Position numbers and translations under genes: made by a program. DNA of 64,000 bases from Psychromonas sp. MME1 (GTDB taxonomy: Bacteria > Pseudomonadota > Gammaproteobacteria > Enterobacterales > Psychromonadaceae): positions 1,612,001-1,676,000 of the forward strand of contig NZ_CP160906.1 in NCBI RefSeq assembly GCF_041080865.1, in the 5' to 3' direction. Below are positions 57,862 to 64,000 of the stretch, piece by piece. Numbering within the stretch: the stretch's first letter is position 1; the number at the start of each line of letters is the position of its first letter. Below the pieces are notes generated by a model that saw only the letters and a program-made list of their open reading frames with translations, ran no database searches and was not told the origin of the DNA.

Positions 57862-58584
57862 TTGAAATCTTCATATCCACAAAAAGAGCAGGTTCTTAGC
57901 AATGTCATTGCCGTAATTGGCTGTGACGGCTCAGGAAAATCGACACTAACCGCTGATTTACTGACACAATTACAATCACATGCCCCTGTTGAGCTACTCT
58001 ATTTAGGGCAATCATCCGGCAATATTGGCGATTGGATAAAAAGCCGTCCATTCATTGGCCCGTCATTGAGTCGCTACTTAAAAAACAAGGCTAAAGGTGC
58101 TCATAGCAAAGAGAGCAAATCACCCGATACAGCGACCACAATCGTAATATATCTGCTCTCCCTATGGCGAGCACATAAGTTTCGGCGCATGTTATCACTT
58201 ACCCGTAAAGGCACATTAGTGATCACGGATCGTTATCCTCAGGCTGAGACGGCAGGGTTTTACTTCGATGGCACAGGGCTCGGTGGATTAAATCACAATA
58301 GTTGGTTAGTGCGTAAATTAGCAGCTCGAGAGCAAAAACTGTATGAATGGATGGCCAGCCATATTCCGACACTATTAATACGACTTAATATTGATGCACA
58401 AACGGCACACGATCGTAAACCCGACCATAAATTAAAAATGTTAGAAGCCAAAGTGTCGGTTATTCCAACCCTCACTTTCAATGGTGCGGATATTCTCGAA
58501 TTAGATGGTACCTCTCCTTACCAGCAGGTGCTAGATACCGCCTTAACAAAAATCAACCAAAAATTAACCCGTAATAGATTTTAA
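57862..58584 (+). CDS. thymidylate-kinase-like P-loop kinase, paralogue 2
   Basis: 240 residues from a TTG start (no better start is available before the P-loop; the ribosome-binding site is poor). Walker A GCDGSGKST at 20-28, VITDRYPQAETAGFYFDGTG near 120, and DRKPDHKLKMLEAKVSVIP near 178. It is about equally similar to paralogues 1 and 3. Function unknown; phosphorylation of a small nucleotide- or lipid-linked substrate is possible. Confidence 0.72.
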   Translation: MKSSYPQKEQVLSNVIAVIGCDGSGKSTLTADLLTQLQSHAPVELLYLGQSSGNIGDWIKSRPFIGPSLSRYLKNKAKGAHSKESKSPDTATTIVIYLLSLWRAHKFRRMLSLTRKGTLVITDRYPQAETAGFYFDGTGLGGLNHNSWLVRKLAAREQKLYEWMASHIPTLLIRLNIDAQTAHDRKPDHKLKMLEAKVSVIPTLTFNGADILELDGTSPYQQVLDTALTKINQKLTRNRF

Positions 58585-58654
58585 TCCCCTAGATAACCGG
58601 CGTATGCTTAATTTTTAGCTATCCTTGTTATTAATATTATTAACTGAGTTTTAC

Positions 58655-59383
58655 ATGTTTGAATTTAAACGCAATAAAAAAAGAATCGATACACCTCTGA
58701 TCGGGGTCGTCGCCGTTGTCGGTTGCGATGGTACAGGAAAATCTACCCTAACGGCAGATTTACTCACTCATCTACGGGCTAATGGTCGCGTTGAAAGACG
58801 TTATTTAGGCACTATTTCGGGTGAAATGGGTGACAAAATAAAATATATCCCATTTTTTGGTGTTAGATTAGAACGCTATCTCAATGCTAAAGCGCAACGT
58901 GCGCAAGATATCAAGAAAAATTTACCCGGTACAACCACCTCGATCATTATGTACATCCTCTCTTGGTGGCGTGCACTGCAACTACTCAAAGTTCGTCGAT
59001 TGTCACGTAAAGGAATACAAGTTATTGCAGATCGTTATCCTCAAGCTGAAATAGCCGGTTTTCATTATGATGGTCCAGGTTTAACCGTAAATAGAACCAA
59101 TAACTTACTAATTCGTAAACTTGCAGAGCGTGAACAACGACTCTATGAATGGATGGCTTGTCACAAACCGGATCTCATCATTCGCCTTAACATAGATGCG
59201 GATACCGCCTATTCTCGCAAACCAGACCATAACATCGTAGAGTTACGTGATAAAATTTCAGTGATGCCACGCTTAACATTTAATGGCGTACAGATTTGCG
59301 ATATCGATTCCCGAGCGCCCTATCAAGAAGTCTTAGAGGCGGCCTTACAAGCTATCGCTCAATATCACAATAAGCGCCAATAA
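58655..59383 (+). CDS. thymidylate-kinase-like P-loop kinase, paralogue 3
   Basis: 242 residues from ATG 58655 (the open frame extends to a TTG at 58625, but the ATG has GAG upstream and matches the length of its paralogues). Walker A GCDGTGKST at 23-31, VIADRYPQAEIAGFHYDGPG near 123, SRKPDHNIVELRDKISVMP near 183. It lies 70 bp after paralogue 2 in the same direction. Confidence 0.72.
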   Translation: MFEFKRNKKRIDTPLIGVVAVVGCDGTGKSTLTADLLTHLRANGRVERRYLGTISGEMGDKIKYIPFFGVRLERYLNAKAQRAQDIKKNLPGTTTSIIMYILSWWRALQLLKVRRLSRKGIQVIADRYPQAEIAGFHYDGPGLTVNRTNNLLIRKLAEREQRLYEWMACHKPDLIIRLNIDADTAYSRKPDHNIVELRDKISVMPRLTFNGVQICDIDSRAPYQEVLEAALQAIAQYHNKRQ

Positions 59384-59392
59384 AAGATAGCC

Positions 59393-59887
59393 ATGACATT
59401 GAAATATAAACTCCCACTATGTTTTTCGCTATGCGTTGCGGCAAATGCCTTTGGCCTGCCGTTATCAACAGAGGGTAAAGGCGAGGTTTATGGTCTTTGG
59501 CTCGAACGTGATAAACAAAAAGTGGCGGTATTGGTTGAGGATTGTCAGGGACAGTTATGCGGAAAAATAGTCTGGTTGAAAAAGCCTTATAAGAAAGATG
59601 GTAAACCTAAACTTGATAGCAAAAATCCAGACAAAGCACGACGAAATACTCCTCGTTGTGGCTTGACCATACTCTCTGGATTTACTGCCGTTGATAAAAA
59701 CCATTGGCGCGATGGAACGATTTATAACCCGAGCGATGGTGATACCTACCGCAGTACTATCGAGCTTACTGACCAAGGGGAGCTCGAAGTAAGAGGCTAT
59801 GTCGGTATTCCCTTTTTTGGGATAACAACACATTGGATCCGTCCAAACAGTAAACTACAGTGGTGTAATAGCAATTGGTATGAATAG
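59393..59887 (+). CDS. DUF2147-family secreted protein
   Basis: 164 residues with a signal peptide (cleavage near NAFGLP, residues 18-23). The mature domain has the DUF2147 pattern: VYGLWLERDKQKVAVLVEDC, LCGKIVWLKKP, DGTIYNPSDGDTYRSTIEL and VRGYVGIPFFGITTHWIRP. This is a small beta-barrel of the lipocalin-like type, with unknown ligand. It starts 10 bp after kinase paralogue 3 and ends 5 bp before the convergent flippase gene, so it belongs to the plus-strand group CHAD-kinase-kinase-DUF2147. Confidence 0.88.
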   Translation: MTLKYKLPLCFSLCVAANAFGLPLSTEGKGEVYGLWLERDKQKVAVLVEDCQGQLCGKIVWLKKPYKKDGKPKLDSKNPDKARRNTPRCGLTILSGFTAVDKNHWRDGTIYNPSDGDTYRSTIELTDQGELEVRGYVGIPFFGITTHWIRPNSKLQWCNSNWYE

Positions 59888-59891
59888 CAAA

Positions 59892-61241
59892 CTACTTGCT
59901 CTTTTTCTTCACCACAGGAATAGTTAATATACTTTTATGGATTAAATTTAACATAACCATGGGAGGAATTGCCGCACCAACACAAGCTGCTATTCCTGCA
60001 CCAATCAAACTAAAAAATGAAGTCAACGCAAAAAACATCACTAAATAAAGCAGTGCAGATAGCGTATAAACACGCAAAACTAAACCAGCATGACCAATCG
60101 CATAAGATGCCGAACGTAATGACGAGGCCGTCAAATCTAAGGTAGATGCAAACAATAATAGTGCCAGTACTGGTGCTGCTGCAATATACTCTTGACCGAC
60201 AGTAAGTTGTAGCAATGCCTCTCCAAAGAAAAGAGCGACAACGACAAAGACAAGGCCAAATAATGCACCTAGCATGGCCGTTCGATAGGCCACGACTTTA
60301 AAGTCACTACTGCCCTGATTCCAACTACGCGTTAAATCAAGAAAGACCACTTGACGAATCAGTGCCGCAGGCTGTGAAAGTAAACTAGAAAACTGCCGTG
60401 CTAGACGTAATAAACCCGCTTCTGATGCTCCCAATAAGTAACCAGCCAACATCACTGTGATACGTTTAGGAACCATATCGACATTAGCTTGCCAATAGGT
60501 CACCCAAATAAAATGGCGTAGCCCTGTGAATTCGTCAACTCGCATATTATGTGTATCTTGTGAATTTTCAGCAGGCCCGATTTTTTTACGGTATTCACGC
60601 CACCCATAAAAATTTAGGTAGAGATCTTCACTTATTGAACCAATTGCTAAGATAGAAATAAACACAGCAAATGAAGCATCAAACCACCATGCAATACAAA
60701 CACCTACAAAACGAACGAGTGGTCCAACTGACATTTGTTTGCCGATAATATCAAATTTATCAAATAATCGCAGAAGACCTCGAGAGGTGCCATTGCCTAT
60801 CGAAGCGAAAATAACAAAACTATATAGGGTGAGAAAAAAAACGTGGTTACTATCCATTCCCATGTGAGGGCCAACGACGGGTGCTAACAATATCGCAATG
60901 ATCGCCCCACTCGCAGTTGTGATAAGGTCAAGACGCCAACAAATCTGAATTAAACGACGTAATGTACGGGTATCTTTAGCATCATAGGCAGGCACACCAA
61001 ATCGAACAATGGCATCAAAAAGTTTAAAATTAAGCAGGCCTCGAGTCAGTAATGCATAGGTTTCGATCAACACTATCATACCAAACTCAACAGGCCCAAG
61101 TACTCTGGCAAGTAGAGCCGTAACACCAAATAACATCAAGGCGGCAACCACTCGTCCGCGAGCAAGCAGCAAAAAATTACTTAACACTCTACGCATTGGA
61201 CTTTGCACGGGAGATATCGCTTTAGCACTACTCACGTGCAC
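59892..61241 (-). CDS. polysaccharide/lipid flippase-like membrane protein (MOP superfamily)
   Basis: 449 residues with about 12-14 transmembrane helices. N-terminal LARVLGPVEFGMIVLIETYAL is typical of Wzx/lipopolysaccharide O-unit flippases. It is the last gene of the operon that starts with the reductase at 63706, about 55 bp after the serine-palmitoyltransferase-like gene. It may move the lipid (or a glycosylated form) across the inner membrane; the substrate is inferred only from context. Confidence 0.82.
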   Translation of the reverse strand: MHVSSAKAISPVQSPMRRVLSNFLLLARGRVVAALMLFGVTALLARVLGPVEFGMIVLIETYALLTRGLLNFKLFDAIVRFGVPAYDAKDTRTLRRLIQICWRLDLITTASGAIIAILLAPVVGPHMGMDSNHVFFLTLYSFVIFASIGNGTSRGLLRLFDKFDIIGKQMSVGPLVRFVGVCIAWWFDASFAVFISILAIGSISEDLYLNFYGWREYRKKIGPAENSQDTHNMRVDEFTGLRHFIWVTYWQANVDMVPKRITVMLAGYLLGASEAGLLRLARQFSSLLSQPAALIRQVVFLDLTRSWNQGSSDFKVVAYRTAMLGALFGLVFVVVALFFGEALLQLTVGQEYIAAAPVLALLLFASTLDLTASSLRSASYAIGHAGLVLRVYTLSALLYLVMFFALTSFFSLIGAGIAACVGAAIPPMVMLNLIHKSILTIPVVKKKSK

Positions 61242-61295
61242 TTCCTTTTATCATAATAAGCATCACTTATTGAATACTATTTTTCTCATTGATGT

Positions 61296-62498
61296 TTATG
61301 ACGCACGTAGTTGCAGTTGTAATTTTTTACCTAACGTAGCAAATATGTCACAAATAGTGTCAATCTGTTGATCCGTATGTGCAGCACTAACGCTACAACG
61401 AATTAAGAAAGCACCATTAGGTGTCGCAGGCGGTATCATCAAGTTAGTGTAGCCCCCCATTTCAAGAAGATTATCCCAGAAGGTAAGCACTTCCATTTTA
61501 TCTTTGAAAACCACCGCAACCACAGGACTTGCAGGCGCGCCCAAGGTATAACCTAACGCACTAAGCCCTGCATGTAAGCGCCTTGCATTGTAATGCAATC
61601 GCGCACGCAAATCTTTCCCCTCAGCGACCTTAACTAATGCCGCCCTCGTTGTGGCAATCGTTGATGGTGAAGGCGATGCCGTAAAAATATAGGGACGACT
61701 TGAATAGCGAATAAGATCTAATTCAGGGTGGTTACTCACACAGTAACCACCAGCAGCGCCAAGACTCTTACTAAAAGTACCAACGATAAAATCAATATCA
61801 TCCAATACACCAAGTTCCTCAGCTAAACCACTGCCTCGTTCACCGAGTACGCCTAGGGAGTGTGCTTCATCTACAAATAAGTAACCACCATATTCACGTT
61901 TTACGGCAATGAACTCATTTAATAATGCGTGGTCACCAAGCATGCTGTAGATACCTTCAACGACAATCAAAGCCTCAGAGGCTTTGTCACCAAGGCGTTG
62001 CAAACGTTTTGCTAAATGTTCAGGATCATTATGACGGAAACGTAACGTTTTTGTTCCACCTAAACGGCAGCCATCGTAGATGCTGGCATGGCAATCAGCA
62101 TCTAATATGACGGTATCATCGGGGCCGGCAAGTGTTGATAACATGCCTAAATTAGCTAAATACCCCGTAGAAAATACAATACAATCCCTTTTTTGATAAA
62201 ATGCAGCCAATTCCAACTCTAAATTTCGGTGGCCAGAATAACTCCCATTAGCCATACGCGAACCAGTTGTCCCAGTCCCTTCGAATTCTAATGCATTGTA
62301 TGCAGCGTCAAGGCAGTCTTTATCAAATGTCAGACCTAAGTAATTATTTGTGCCCGCTAAAATCGTTTTTCGCCCGCGAATAATCCCCTCCGTTGGGCTA
62401 TTCATTTTTTCAACCTGGATGCCAAAGGGATCGATTCCTAACATTTCAAGTTGTTGGCGTTTCTCTAAAATAGCGTTGAATTTTGTAAAAATGCTCAT
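61296..62498 (-). CDS. spt: serine palmitoyltransferase-like alpha-oxoamine synthase
   Basis: 400 residues. PLP enzyme that would join serine and a fatty acyl thioester to give 3-oxo-sphinganine. PLP lysine K244 in VGTFSKSLGAAGG, ring-stacking H137 in DADCHASIYDG, D210 and H213 in VDEAHSLGVLG. These positions track those of Sphingomonas SPT (K265, H159, D231, H234) with a constant offset of 21-22. Blocks ending RPYIFTAS and PPATP-G-FLIRCS-SAAHT are characteristic of SPT rather than KBL or BioF. The start overlaps the ACP stop by 4 bp (ATGA), suggesting acyl-ACP as donor. Specificity for serine is inferred. Confidence 0.85.
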   Translation of the reverse strand: MSIFTKFNAILEKRQQLEMLGIDPFGIQVEKMNSPTEGIIRGRKTILAGTNNYLGLTFDKDCLDAAYNALEFEGTGTTGSRMANGSYSGHRNLELELAAFYQKRDCIVFSTGYLANLGMLSTLAGPDDTVILDADCHASIYDGCRLGGTKTLRFRHNDPEHLAKRLQRLGDKASEALIVVEGIYSMLGDHALLNEFIAVKREYGGYLFVDEAHSLGVLGERGSGLAEELGVLDDIDFIVGTFSKSLGAAGGYCVSNHPELDLIRYSSRPYIFTASPSPSTIATTRAALVKVAEGKDLRARLHYNARRLHAGLSALGYTLGAPASPVVAVVFKDKMEVLTFWDNLLEMGGYTNLMIPPATPNGAFLIRCSVSAAHTDQQIDTICDIFATLGKKLQLQLRAS

Positions 62499-62743
62499 AT
62501 CTCACCAGCTGTAATTTTTTCTATTTGTATCACAAGATCCTTGACGGTCTTTACGTTTTTTAAAACACTAACTGGAATTGATATCTCATAATAATCTTCT
62601 ACGTCCAGTATCAATTCCATGATATGCAAAGAATCCAATTGTAATTGTTTAACTAAATCAGTGTTTTCATCTATTTCTAAATATTTTTCTGTTCGTAATG
62701 CGAGGGCGTTACACACATAAGCAAGCAAACTTTGCTGTTCCAT
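62495..62743 (-). CDS. dedicated acyl carrier protein
   Basis: 82 residues. The phosphopantetheine attachment serine is S38 in QLDSLHIMELILDVEDYY. It is acidic and four-helix by pattern. It is not the housekeeping AcpP (the sequence around DSL differs). It starts directly after the reductase stop (TAA then ATG) with GGGGG upstream, and overlaps the SPT-like gene. It probably delivers the acyl chain to that enzyme. Confidence 0.9.
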   Translation of the reverse strand: MEQQSLLAYVCNALALRTEKYLEIDENTDLVKQLQLDSLHIMELILDVEDYYEISIPVSVLKNVKTVKDLVIQIEKITAGEI

Positions 62744-63706
62744 TTAGCCCCCTTTAGATTTATCATCTTTATTGAAGATAGTTGCCAAACCACGTTGCAA
62801 ATTATATTGCGGTTGCCAGTCAATCACCTGACGGAATGCTTTATTATCTGCTAACCAATCAGGGTGGATAATTTCTCTTACCTTACCAGGCGTTAACATT
62901 GGCGCATAGGAAAACAATGTTGCAGCGAACAAATTAATCTTCGCGACTATATTAAAAATAAATATAGGGATCTGTATCCGCCGGACTTTACCACCATCAC
63001 GTAACACGCGGCTACCAATTTCAAGGATGTTAGCCCAGTTATAGCCACCTTGAAAACCATCGTCTAGCTCAAATGTCTGACCATAGCCGCTGTCCGCTTC
63101 TAACCAAGCGATTATAGCCAGCGCTAAATCATCAACATAAATCATCGATATACTGCTATTTTTCACTGCTGGCGTAGGGGCAAAGCCATTCGCGATACTG
63201 CGAAATAGTGGCAATAACTCTTTATCCCCCGGTCCATATACCGCAGGCGGTCGTAATATTGTCCAGCGTAAATTTTTTGCTACCTTTTTTAGCGCGCACT
63301 CTCCACGCCATTTGCTGCCTGCGTAATAAGATAATTGTGACTCACGTGCTGCTAATGATGAAATAAGTAGAAAACGAGGCGCAATGCTTTGCTCCGCTGC
63401 AGCTTCGGCTACATTTAAAGCCCCCTGTTCATTTACCTTATCAAAATCTTCCTGAGTAGCCCCCCTTACCACACCCGCACAATGAATAACGGTATGCGTA
63501 CCTTTGACAAAATCACGCAATAATTGCGGATTGCTCAAATCGCCTGCAACCCAGGTTACTCCGGGCAATTTTGGCTGAGTCCGTCCTTTTTTAGGGCGAT
63601 ACAGGGCACGCACATGCCAGCCCCTATGTACAAGCAAGGAGATAAGCCGGCTTCCGATAAATCCGGTCGCGCCAGTAAGCGCTATTTCTAATTTAGTAGT
63701 AGACAA
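62744..63706 (-). CDS. NAD-dependent epimerase/reductase, CerR-like
   Basis: 320 residues of the extended short-chain dehydrogenase family. The cofactor loop is TGATGFIG at 11-18. The catalytic residues are S116/S117 in LLISSLAA and the Y128-x3-K132 motif in YYAGSKWRG. In Caulobacter the 3-ketosphinganine reductase CerR is a member of this same family and is encoded near spt and acp; the gene order here is comparable. So a keto-reductase role after the SPT-like step is a reasonable inference, but a sugar-nucleotide epimerase cannot be excluded. First gene of the operon. Confidence 0.8.
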   Translation of the reverse strand: MSTTKLEIALTGATGFIGSRLISLLVHRGWHVRALYRPKKGRTQPKLPGVTWVAGDLSNPQLLRDFVKGTHTVIHCAGVVRGATQEDFDKVNEQGALNVAEAAAEQSIAPRFLLISSLAARESQLSYYAGSKWRGECALKKVAKNLRWTILRPPAVYGPGDKELLPLFRSIANGFAPTPAVKNSSISMIYVDDLALAIIAWLEADSGYGQTFELDDGFQGGYNWANILEIGSRVLRDGGKVRRIQIPIFIFNIVAKINLFAATLFSYAPMLTPGKVREIIHPDWLADNKAFRQVIDWQPQYNLQRGLATIFNKDDKSKGG

Positions 63707-64000
63707 TTTTTGATCTTAATTTATGGCAAGGGTTTTGAACATGGTTAGCGTTATATGAATTCATCCATGACCTCACGATAGCAGTATTAAACCGCTGCAT
63801 TATACATACCAGCTATGTTGATGCAAACTCAATACCTCAACTCATTGCATACTTATAATGAATTGTGTGACCGACTAATAATAACAGGATGCTACATGCC
63901 TAAGAATCAGTAATTATTTAAAAAACAGTGACTTTTTATGACTATTAAATGACTCTGCAACTCTTTCTGTTTGATTTTTATATATTCAAAAACAAAACCA
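63707..64000. other. upstream region of the sphingolipid-like operon
   Basis: About 290 bp to the window edge, AT-rich and with no gene. It should contain the operon promoter. I see no recognisable operator. Confidence 0.4.

Noticed and set aside
61296-62498. KBL (2-amino-3-ketobutyrate ligase), BioF or CqsA identity
   Set aside because: The PPATP...RCS...AAHT block, the DADCHASIYDG segment and the coupled ACP match serine palmitoyltransferase better; no threonine, biotin or quorum-sensing genes adjoin.

Overview
This window looks like AT-rich chromosomal DNA from a marine, probably cold-adapted gammaproteobacterium close to Psychromonas or its relatives (Moritella, Colwellia, Shewanella). 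I infer this from the housekeeping genes (dnaX-ybaB, apt, guaC, rlmL, uup, dusC, metNIQ), the PEP-CTERM and GlyGly-CTERM-like surface proteins, and the 162-bp interspersed repeats. No search was run, so the genus is an inference.

Layout. 0-7 kb: a TRIC-type membrane protein, a three-gene RND efflux/acetyltransferase operon, and an HD-GYP protein. 7.5-10.3 kb: a purine salvage group, with xanthine permease xanP beside two divergently transcribed purine phosphoribosyltransferase paralogues. 10.5-13 kb: a large six-hairpin glycosidase-like protein. 13.2-16 kb: the methionine importer metNIQ, whose promoter carries MetJ boxes in its spacer. 16.4-20.5 kb: a second RND pump with its fusion protein. 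20.6-22.8 kb: a periplasmic binding-protein-like gene and a PEP-CTERM protein behind a sigma-54-like promoter.

22.9-31.1 kb is the accessory region. It holds a REP-associated (Y1) transposase flanked by REP-like motifs. This cuts off a PHP-ATPase gene at its Walker A motif. Next comes a minus-strand array of six integron attC sites with small cassettes and no integrase (a CALIN-type array). One attC is interrupted by an IS91-family element that carries its own tyrosine recombinase. A 208-bp tandem satellite array closes the region.

31.2-45.7 kb is mostly core: ybaB, dnaX (split into two frames), apt, dusC, a response regulator with a CheC-like domain overlapping a GGDEF gene, a DUF3466 protein, uup, a small glutaredoxin, rlmL and guaC (with a promoter-hairpin leader). 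46.5-55.3 kb is an mdtABC-type multidrug efflux operon whose outer-membrane gene has a single-base frameshift.

55.4-63.7 kb is the most interesting block. It has a PAP2 phosphatase, three thymidylate-kinase-like paralogues around a possible CHAD protein, a DUF2147 protein, and a tightly coupled minus-strand operon: NAD-dependent reductase/epimerase, acyl carrier protein, serine-palmitoyltransferase-like enzyme and flippase. The last four genes look like the front end of a bacterial sphingolipid (ceramide-type) pathway, which is unusual in gammaproteobacteria. The pathway assignment is an inference from family resemblance and gene order.
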